8,506 bases of DNA from Candidatus Cloacimonadota bacterium (GTDB lineage: Bacteria > Cloacimonadota > Cloacimonadia > Cloacimonadales > TCS61): contig DAOUTP010000063.1 in assembly GCA_030626645.1 (NCBI GenBank), forward strand, positions 1 to 8,506, given 5' to 3'. The notes under the pieces were generated by a model. That model saw nothing but the letters and a program-made list of their open reading frames with translations, was not told where the DNA came from and ran no database searches. Position 1 is the first letter of the stretch. Every line of letters starts with the position of its first letter. Below, piece by piece: positions 1 to 4,918 of this stretch. The position numbers were made by a program, and so were the translations under genes.

Positions 1-1
1 C

Positions 2-115
2 TTTCAAGTTGAGCCTGATTACAATTTACCCAGAATGCTAAAATTCATGAAATTCTATGCTTTTAAGACCAGAACTCATCTGCACTGGGAATTTATCGAG
101 AAAGAAAATAAATAA
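2..115 (+). CDS. C-terminal end of an unidentified protein (5' end outside window)
   Basis: An open frame runs in from the window edge and ends at a TAA at 113-115, giving 37 residues that begin FQVEPDYNLPRMLK and end in EFIEKENK. The composition (aromatic residues mixed with Lys/Glu, a charged tail just before the stop) looks like a real protein terminus. The other two forward frames are stopped early or read poorly. No domain can be recognised from so short a piece, so no function is assigned. It is read on the same strand as everything downstream, but the repeat-filled gap of 348 bp to the next start argues against a shared operon. The alternative is a chance open frame, since 37 codons is not long in AT-rich DNA. 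Confidence 0.55.
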   Translation, partial: FQVEPDYNLPRMLKFMKFYAFKTRTHLHWEFIEKENK

Positions 116-116
116 C

Positions 117-259
117 AGTATAAAGATTAATAATTATGTGTCATTCTGACGTATCTCGCACGTTGCTCTTTTTAGGAATGCGTCATCCTGACGAATCTTT
201 TACGTTGTTCTTTTTAGGAAGGATTATGATAACAATAATCAGTTATTAATCTTCATACT
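117..259. repeat. MITE-like element with 17-bp terminal inverted repeats
   Basis: AGTATAAAGATTAATAA at 117-133 is matched by its reverse complement at 243-259 (TTATTAATCTTCATACT) with 16 of 17 positions agreeing. The arms lie 143 bp apart end to end and enclose a pair of 42-bp direct repeats (137-220). There is no open frame inside, and the element begins two bases after the stop codon of the preceding gene. Terminal inverted repeats around a short non-coding core are what a miniature inverted-repeat element looks like. No target-site duplication is visible at the ends, so mobility is inference only. A transcript could also fold the two arms together as a long hairpin after the upstream gene. 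Confidence 0.5.
137..220. repeat. Two tandem 42-bp imperfect direct repeats
   Basis: Units 137-178 and 179-220 are head-to-tail copies. They share the core TGnGTCATnCTGACG, then ATCT, ACGTTG and TCTTTTTAGGAA; I count 35 of 42 positions identical. The GTCATTCTGA-type core resembles short dispersed intergenic repeats that I recall from several environmental Gram-negative genomes, though this is memory and not a database match. The pair sits inside the inverted-repeat-bounded element at 117-259. Only two units are present, without variable spacers, so this is not a CRISPR array. Confidence 0.75.
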
Positions 260-451
260 CTTCGTCAAAAGTAACAGCAAGAAGACTCCTTCAGACTTCG
301 TTTAACAAACATCAACTACGGCTTGACGAACAGAGTGACGAAAAATAATCATTCTTGGTAAATCAAGGTTTATCCTTCTTAAATAAGATGACTTTGTATA
401 AACAATTTGACAATCATTACTAAAAATAAATTCTCAAAAAAAATAATTATT
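260..451. other. Non-coding upstream region of the M42 peptidase gene
   Basis: I see no convincing gene here. Short inverted copies of TTCGTCAA occur at 261-268 and 323-330 (as TTGACGAA), with a further TGACGAA at 336-342; they could pair weakly in RNA or be decayed repeat fragments. A TATAAA at 397-402 and a TTGACA at 407-412 are promoter-like words, but neither has a well-spaced partner box, so no promoter is called. The segment is AT-rich and runs directly to the ribosome site of the peptidase gene. Confidence 0.4.
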
Positions 452-458
452 AGAGGGG
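452..458 (+). promoter_or_regulatory. Ribosome binding site that fixes the peptidase start
   Basis: AGAGGGG lies five bases before the ATG at 464. The frame is open back to a TTG at 407, but that codon has no purine-rich site in front of it, and the 19 extra residues (Lys/Ile-rich) do not look like part of an M42 protein. This decides for the ATG. Confidence 0.75.
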
Positions 459-463
459 ATAAA

Positions 464-1534
464 ATGACTGATAGAATTGAATTATTAAAAAAACTAACTC
501 TTGAATCCGGGATTTCCGGTAGTGAAAATAAAATTGCTGAAATAATGAAAGATGAATTGAGTGGATATTCATCTTATAATAAAGATAATATGGGTTCAGC
601 TAGTTTTGAATACAAAGGCAGCAGCGAGAAACCAAAGATCATGTTCGTGGCACATATGGATGAGATCGGCTTTATAGTTGCTGATATATTAACTACAGGC
701 TTCATCAAGCTTCAAAATATCGGTGGATGGAATCCAAATACACTCCTTTCGGCACCCGTTGATTTGATAAATTCCAAAGGAGAAAAATATCCCGGAATTA
801 TAGGTGCTGTCCCTGTTCATTTCTTAAAAAACAGACAAGATATTAAACCCGAAATCAATAATATGTTCGTGGATATTGGTGCAACTTCCAAGGAAGATGT
901 AGAAAAGAACTTCGGAATTCAACTTGGTGATCAGATTGTTCCTGTAACAAATTTTCATTATAGTGATAAAAACAGAAGAATGTTTTCAAAGGCATTTGAT
1001 GACAGAGCAGGAGTTGCAGCTGTTATCGAGATAGGGAAGATACTGGCAAAAAAGAAACATCCAAATACAGTTTATTGTGTTGGAAGTGTGCAGGAAGAAG
1101 TTGGAACTCGCGGTGCGCAAACAATTGCAAATTATACAGATGCTGATATTTGCATAGTTTTAGAAGGTGCTCCGGCAGATGATATCCCAGGAATTCCTTA
1201 CCCATCTCAGACAGGAGTTGGCAAAGGCGCTCATGTTCGCTTATTCGATCCTACGATGATCGTGAAAAGAGAATTGAAAGATTTTGTAATTGAATGTGCC
1301 AATGAGAATGATATCAAAATCCAATTAACTGTAAGAAAAGGTGGAGGAACAGACGGTAGACAATTCCATGTTGCAAACAGAGGAATTCCCAGCATTGTAC
1401 TTGGCGTACCGGTTCGTTATGCACATAGCCATAACTGTATTGCTTCTATGAATGATTTTGATGAATTGATTAAGTTGCTCGAAAAAATAGTAGAAAAATT
1501 AGATGAGAAAAAGTTAAAAGAAATATTGAAATAA
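464..1534 (+). CDS. M42-family metallo-aminopeptidase (glutamyl aminopeptidase/TET-like)
   Basis: A cytosolic 356-residue protein with no signal peptide, the usual length for family M42. These enzymes trim N-terminal residues from peptides with a two-metal centre and often assemble as dodecameric TET particles. The family landmarks are in order: AHMDEIGF with His64 and Asp66; KAFDDRAG with the Asp179-Asp180 pair; QEEVGTRGA with Glu211 (catalytic position) and Glu212 (metal position); LEGAPADD with Glu234; GGGTDGRQFH in the substrate region; and RYAHSH with His321 as last ligand. Spacing closely follows the ligand pattern known for Pyrococcus TET peptidases. Glu234 falls where many M42 members carry a metal-binding Asp; Glu can serve the same role in related families. 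Specificity cannot be read; a sugar-linked or cellulase-like label sometimes given to M42 proteins is less likely. It stands alone, with 254 bp before the next gene. Confidence 0.9.
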   Translation: MTDRIELLKKLTLESGISGSENKIAEIMKDELSGYSSYNKDNMGSASFEYKGSSEKPKIMFVAHMDEIGFIVADILTTGFIKLQNIGGWNPNTLLSAPVDLINSKGEKYPGIIGAVPVHFLKNRQDIKPEINNMFVDIGATSKEDVEKNFGIQLGDQIVPVTNFHYSDKNRRMFSKAFDDRAGVAAVIEIGKILAKKKHPNTVYCVGSVQEEVGTRGAQTIANYTDADICIVLEGAPADDIPGIPYPSQTGVGKGAHVRLFDPTMIVKRELKDFVIECANENDIKIQLTVRKGGGTDGRQFHVANRGIPSIVLGVPVRYAHSHNCIASMNDFDELIKLLEKIVEKLDEKKLKEILK

Positions 1535-1547
1535 AAAGTTATGCGTT

Positions 1548-1694
1548 ACCTTGCGAATGGTCGAGGAACAAGACCTTCGCAATGGTGACCTTAATGAAAG
1601 ATTCCCAACCATTGCGGAGGTCTCCGACCATCAGACAGGCAAGAGAATTCCAGCATCGTTTTGCTTCGCAAAGCCAACACATCATCCGCAAGGT
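1548..1694. repeat. Compound palindromic intergenic repeat (four copies of a 14-15-base motif)
   Basis: The motif ACCTTnnGnAATGGT appears forward at 1548-1562 (ACCTTGCGAATGGTC) and 1573-1586, and inverted at 1608-1621; a more diverged inverted copy ends in CGCAAGGT at 1687-1694. GACCTTCGCAATGGT (1572-1586) can pair along all 15 bases with 1608-1622 if one G-U is allowed, leaving a 21-base loop. ATGGTCG (1557-1563) with CGACCAT (1625-1631) forms a second layer, and ACCTTGCG (1548-1555) with CGCAAGGT (1687-1694) an outer one. A small TTTGC-TTC-GCAAA hairpin sits at 1660-1672. There is no T-run after the stems, so it is not an intrinsic terminator, although the main stem could still attenuate or stabilise the peptidase transcript. 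The same motif recurs at 8038-8094. Confidence 0.7.
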
Positions 1695-1724
1695 TTCTCT
1701 TTTAACTTTCATTTCAAAAAATAA

Positions 1725-1752
1725 TTGACATAATTAACATCGAAAATTTTAT
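1725..1752 (+). promoter_or_regulatory. Probable sigma-70 promoter of the efflux operon
   Basis: A perfect -35 word TTGACA (1725-1730) is followed after 16 bp by TTTTAT (1747-1752). TATGCA (1750-1755) at a 19-bp spacing is an alternative -10. Neither -10 is strong. The operator palindrome begins directly downstream, so the transcription start would fall inside it, which is the arrangement expected for autorepression. Confidence 0.5.
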
Positions 1753-1756
1753 GCAT

Positions 1757-1770
1757 ACCGAACGGTCGGT
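1757..1770. promoter_or_regulatory. TetR-type operator palindrome
   Basis: ACCGAACGGTCGGT is a near-perfect palindrome (12 of 14 positions symmetrical, outer half-sites ACCGA/TCGGT). It is GC-rich in an AT-rich gap and lies 18 bp before the tetR ATG, overlapping the expected transcription start. ACCGA...TCGGT half-sites of this kind are familiar in front of autoregulated TetR/AcrR genes. That this protein binds this site is inference from position and symmetry. Confidence 0.75.
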
Positions 1771-1779
1771 TTTATTGTT

Positions 1780-1784
1780 GGAGG
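1780..1784 (+). promoter_or_regulatory. Ribosome binding site for tetR
   Basis: GGAGG ends four bases before the ATG at 1789 but only one base before the in-frame GTG at 1786. The ATG is therefore the better start, shortening the longest reading by one Met. Confidence 0.7.
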
Positions 1785-1788
1785 TGTG

Positions 1789-2397
1789 ATGAATTCAAAG
1801 GATAAGATAAGTTTGGCTGCTCTTAAAATATTCTTACAGAAAGGTTATGATGCTACATCAATCAGTGATGTAGTTACAGAATGTAAAATAACCAAAGGTG
1901 GAATTTATCATCACTTTAAGAATAAAGAAGAGCTATTTATTGAAGCAATAGATTATCTTTTTGAAAAGTTTGAAGAACTTGAAAGATCAATGTACTCAGA
2001 GTCAGCAAATTTAAAGCAGATCCTACAGATTTATTTTGGTTCGCTTTCTAATATTTCAGAGGTACTCGGAGCAATGACAGGTTCAGAAAATATTGATGTT
2101 AATAATTTTTATATGCTTATGACAAATGCGTTCATCAAATTTCCGCAAATTAGAGAGAAACACGGAAAGCTGCATTTGAAAAATCAAGAGATCTTGGTTG
2201 AGATCATAAAGAAAGCTCAACTGGAAGGAAAGATCAAAGAGAACATTGATTGTGATACGATGGCATTCATGATAAACGCACTAGCAGAAGGTACAATGAT
2301 CTATCACATCATGACGGATAATATAGATCTGAAAGAAAAGGGTGAAAAAATATTCCAGAATCTCTGGAAAACTATATCAACAGAAAATGATGGATAA
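1789..2397 (+). CDS. TetR/AcrR-family transcriptional repressor of the efflux operon
   Basis: A 202-residue cytosolic protein, normal length for the family. Residues 4-50 form the three-helix DNA-binding head: KISLAALKIFLQKGYDATSISD, then a turn and recognition helix in VTECKITKGGIYHHFKNKEELF, with the family's GxIYxHFxxKEEL signature at 38-49. The remaining 150 residues are helical and poorly conserved, as expected of a ligand-binding/dimerisation domain, so the inducer cannot be read. It is the first gene of the unit, 18 bp before the TolC-like gene, and sits behind a palindromic operator. It most likely represses itself and the three pump genes from one promoter and lets go on binding a pump substrate. 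An activator role is possible but less usual for this layout. Confidence 0.9.
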   Translation: MNSKDKISLAALKIFLQKGYDATSISDVVTECKITKGGIYHHFKNKEELFIEAIDYLFEKFEELERSMYSESANLKQILQIYFGSLSNISEVLGAMTGSENIDVNNFYMLMTNAFIKFPQIREKHGKLHLKNQEILVEIIKKAQLEGKIKENIDCDTMAFMINALAEGTMIYHIMTDNIDLKEKGEKIFQNLWKTISTENDG

Positions 2398-2415
2398 AAA
2401 TATAAAGAGGTAAAT

Positions 2416-3798
2416 ATGAAGAAATTATTTTTATTAATGCTAACATTGTTATTGCTTTCTGCACTTTATGCTGTAGAGATCGATCTTGATGAAAGCATAA
2501 AATTGGCTCGTGTAAATAATAAGGAAATAAAGGCTGCAGAATATTCTTTGAAATCTGCCAATTGGAAAAAGTTTGATGCATTCTCAAATTTTCTGCCAAG
2601 AGTTTCTTTCAATTCTGTAATTGTTCGAATTGATGATGATACATATGATGAAGCAAACGAAATAACAATGATTCAGTCTTATGATATGCTCGGAAATCCC
2701 ACAGGACATTTTCTGCCATTCTCAGTAGGAGTAATGAGTGGAGGTTTCTACAAAACATCATACACAAATAATATCACAGTTCAACAGCCGATATTTAATG
2801 GTGGGAAAGTTATCCTTGGCTATCAGTTAGCAAATCTGGCAAAACAGCAAGCAGAGATTGCATTGGAAAACAAAGAATTGGATACATCTTACGCTGTTGC
2901 TTCCACCTATTTTGGGTATTTGAAATTAAAAGATATTCAAAAGCTAACTCAAAAAAGTTTGTCCTCCAGTATTTCCCATCTGGAAAAAGTAGAGAAGAAT
3001 TTTGAGGTTGGAACAGCAAAAAAATCTGATGTATTACAGTGGAAAGTAAAGTTGAATAATGATAAAACATCAAACTTTGAAATTGAAAATGGACTAAATG
3101 AAATATTGTCTTTCTGGAATTCTTTGATCGGAGCTGAGGAAAATGTTCCAGCTGAGATTCAGCTTGCAAAATATGATACCGAAATTGACGCTTATGCTGT
3201 TATGGAGCAGAGCGAGATCAAAATTGCAAAACAGGAATTCCTAATCAAAGTGAAACTGACAAGTCCAACACTGAACAGTATTGATCTGGTAAATAAGATG
3301 ATGAAGAAAAATTATTGGATGGCAAAAGGGAATTTTCTTCCTTCTGTAAATTTGCAATTTGATTATCAGATCGAAAGTGATGATGAATTTGATTTTTCAG
3401 GAGAGGATAACTGGAATCTTGTCGCGGCAGTTTCCGTTCCACTATTTACCGGAGGTTCCAACTTCTCAAAAGTGAAACAGGCAAAATACGAATTAATGAA
3501 AACTAAAAAACAAACCGAATATGCTAAAGATAATTATCTTATAGGTGCTGAGAATGTTTACAATAAATTGATCACAAACGCAAAGATAGTTCAAGATAGA
3601 AAGTTAGCTTTAGAATTTGCCGAAGAGAATCATAAGATAATAAATCAGCTATTTGAGCAGGGGATGATTACAAATAGCGAGCTTTTGGATGCAGAGACTA
3701 TGCTGTTTGGCAGCGAGATGAATCTTATTTCATCTTACTACGATTATGTTCTCATAAAATTTGAAATTAAAAAATATATAGGCGAGATGGAGGAATAA
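2416..3798 (+). CDS. TolC-family outer-membrane efflux protein
   Basis: A 460-residue secreted protein; AGAGG ends five bases before the ATG. Residues 1-19 are a signal peptide (KK, then a Leu-rich core, ending SALYA before VEIDLD). The mature part has the two-fold outer-membrane-efflux-protein repeat: the first half (about 22-240) holds QPIFNGG at 124-130 and the helical VGTAKKSDVLQ turn near 198-208, and the second (about 280-455) the matching VPLFTGG at 341-347 and QGMITNSELLDAE near 425-437. These paired (P)(L/I)FxGG strands and G-x-SDVL-type helix turns are typical of TolC-like trimers, which form an outer-membrane beta-barrel with a long periplasmic alpha-barrel. It is the exit duct for the adaptor and pump encoded next; its stop overlaps the adaptor start (TAATG). 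Which small molecules leave through it cannot be told. Confidence 0.92.
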   Translation: MKKLFLLMLTLLLLSALYAVEIDLDESIKLARVNNKEIKAAEYSLKSANWKKFDAFSNFLPRVSFNSVIVRIDDDTYDEANEITMIQSYDMLGNPTGHFLPFSVGVMSGGFYKTSYTNNITVQQPIFNGGKVILGYQLANLAKQQAEIALENKELDTSYAVASTYFGYLKLKDIQKLTQKSLSSSISHLEKVEKNFEVGTAKKSDVLQWKVKLNNDKTSNFEIENGLNEILSFWNSLIGAEENVPAEIQLAKYDTEIDAYAVMEQSEIKIAKQEFLIKVKLTSPTLNSIDLVNKMMKKNYWMAKGNFLPSVNLQFDYQIESDDEFDFSGEDNWNLVAAVSVPLFTGGSNFSKVKQAKYELMKTKKQTEYAKDNYLIGAENVYNKLITNAKIVQDRKLALEFAEENHKIINQLFEQGMITNSELLDAETMLFGSEMNLISSYYDYVLIKFEIKKYIGEMEE

Positions 3799-4805
3799 TG
3801 TACAGAAAAATATTTATACTAATATCACTGGTTTTGTTAATTTTAGTTGGATGCCAGGATAAGGAAGTTGTTAAAGAAGATAATGGATTCTCAGGTAAAC
3901 GCAATGTGAAAACTGTAGCAGCAAGAATGGGTGAGATCAACACTTATTTAAAATACTCAGGAAAAATTGAAGCCGAAACAATTGCCAATGCAAGTCCTTC
4001 TATGTCAGGAAAAGTAGAGAAGTTATTTGTAAAAGAAGGAGATCATGTAAAAGTTGGAGATCTTTTGGTCAAGCTGGATGAAACGCAACTAGAACAAACA
4101 AGGATTCAATTTGAGAATGCAGAACAGAATTATTTACGGATGCAAAAGCTCCTGGAAAGTGATGCTATTGATAAACAGACATTCGATGAAGTAAAGACAG
4201 GATACAACATAGTAAAATCTACTTATGAATTCATGCTGGATAATATCGAAATGAAAGCTCCAATTTCCGGAATTGTTACATACATCTATAAAAAAGAAGG
4301 AGAAAAATTCGATTCGATGATGGATCCTTTTCTTATTCGTATTGTAAATTCCAGCAAATTCAAAGCAAAATTACAAGTTTCAGACAAAGATATAAACAAG
4401 CTAAAGAAAGGGCAAAAAGCCATTGTCACAATTGATAATTCGGATGAAGAATTTTATGGGCTTGTTTCTTATGTTTCTCCTGAAGCAGAAATGATGTCCG
4501 GTACTTTCCCAATTGAGATTTCAATTAATAACGATTCCAATTTATTAAAACATAACCAATTTGCCCGAATCGATCTAATTACACAATCTTCTTCAAACAC
4601 TATAATAATTCCCCAGGAAAGCGTGTTGAAATCAAGTTATGTTTTTGTAGCTGCAAATGGAATTGCAGAAAAACGTGAAGTAACACTGGGTATTGGGAAC
4701 GAAGAAGAGATTGAAATAAAAAGTGGTATTACAAAAGGAGAAGAAGTAATTATATCAGGAAATATCGGCTTACAAGCAGGTGACAAGGTTGAGATTAGGA
4801 ATTAG
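3798..4805 (+). CDS. RND efflux periplasmic adaptor (membrane-fusion protein), lipoprotein
   Basis: A 335-residue adaptor starting on an ATG that shares its A with the TolC stop codon; GGAGG at 3789-3793 is four bases upstream. Residues 1-19 form a lipoprotein signal ending in the lipobox LVGC, so Cys19 should be lipidated and anchor the protein in a membrane. The body follows the HlyD/AcrA plan: first lipoyl half-motif (GKVEKLFVKEGDHVKVGDLLVKLD, 71-94), a rather short helical hairpin (about 95-142), second lipoyl half (KAPISGIVTYIYKKEGEKF, 143-161), a beta-barrel (about 170-255) and a membrane-proximal domain (about 258-335) including IIIPQESVL. It should bridge pump and TolC-like duct. The last codons and the TAG stop lie inside a heptamer tandem repeat, so the exact C-terminus may vary between strains. 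Confidence 0.92.
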   Translation: MYRKIFILISLVLLILVGCQDKEVVKEDNGFSGKRNVKTVAARMGEINTYLKYSGKIEAETIANASPSMSGKVEKLFVKEGDHVKVGDLLVKLDETQLEQTRIQFENAEQNYLRMQKLLESDAIDKQTFDEVKTGYNIVKSTYEFMLDNIEMKAPISGIVTYIYKKEGEKFDSMMDPFLIRIVNSSKFKAKLQVSDKDINKLKKGQKAIVTIDNSDEEFYGLVSYVSPEAEMMSGTFPIEISINNDSNLLKHNQFARIDLITQSSSNTIIIPQESVLKSSYVFVAANGIAEKREVTLGIGNEEEIEIKSGITKGEEVIISGNIGLQAGDKVEIRN

Positions 4806-4836
4806 AAGTTAGAAATTAGAAGTTAGAAATTAGGAA
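4795..4836 (+). repeat. Six tandem copies of a 7-base repeat (TTAGRAR)
   Basis: The units in order are TTAGGAA, TTAGAAG, TTAGAAA, TTAGAAG, TTAGAAA and TTAGGAA, contiguous over 42 bp, with decaying related words (TGATTGGAGATTA) after them. The first unit and a half are coding: they supply the last adaptor codons and its TAG stop at 4803-4805. Heptamer arrays can expand or contract by slippage or unequal exchange. Because 7 is not a multiple of 3, loss of a unit before the stop would change the adaptor's last residues, and any change alters the spacing to the pump gene. Copy-number variation is inferred, not seen. Confidence 0.9.
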
Positions 4837-4906
4837 CTGATGATTGGAGATTAAAATTATTTCCGTGTTCTCTGTGGTTAGTTTTTGTTCGTTGCAAAAT
4901 AAATAA
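4837..4906. other. Adaptor-pump intergenic spacer
   Basis: An otherwise tightly packed operon opens here. The spacer carries CCGTGTTCTCTGTGGTTA at 4863-4880, a phrase that I recall as a recurring intergenic word in several unrelated bacterial genomes (unverified). No promoter with two recognisable boxes and no terminator is visible, so transcription probably continues into the pump gene. Confidence 0.4.
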
Positions 4907-4912
4907 TTGGAG
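4907..4912 (+). promoter_or_regulatory. Ribosome binding site that fixes the pump start
   Basis: TTGGAG precedes the ATG at 4919 by six bases. The TTG at 4907 is in frame but is itself part of this site and has no site of its own, so the protein is read from the ATG. Confidence 0.7.
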
Positions 4913-4918
4913 TTAAAT

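Noticed and set aside
137..220. CRISPR array
   Set aside because: Only two directly abutting, imperfect repeats and no spacers; no cas genes in the window.
397..412. TATAAA (397-402) and TTGACA (407-412) as a promoter of the peptidase gene
   Set aside because: They are in the wrong order for one promoter, and neither has a partner box at 16-19 bp.
407..463. Longer start (TTG at 407) for the M42 peptidase
   Set aside because: No ribosome site precedes it, while the ATG at 464 has AGAGGGG at the right distance; the extra 19 residues are not M42-like.
1572..1622. Intrinsic terminator of the M42 gene
   Set aside because: The stem is good, but the loop is long and no T-run follows; it fits a repeat better.
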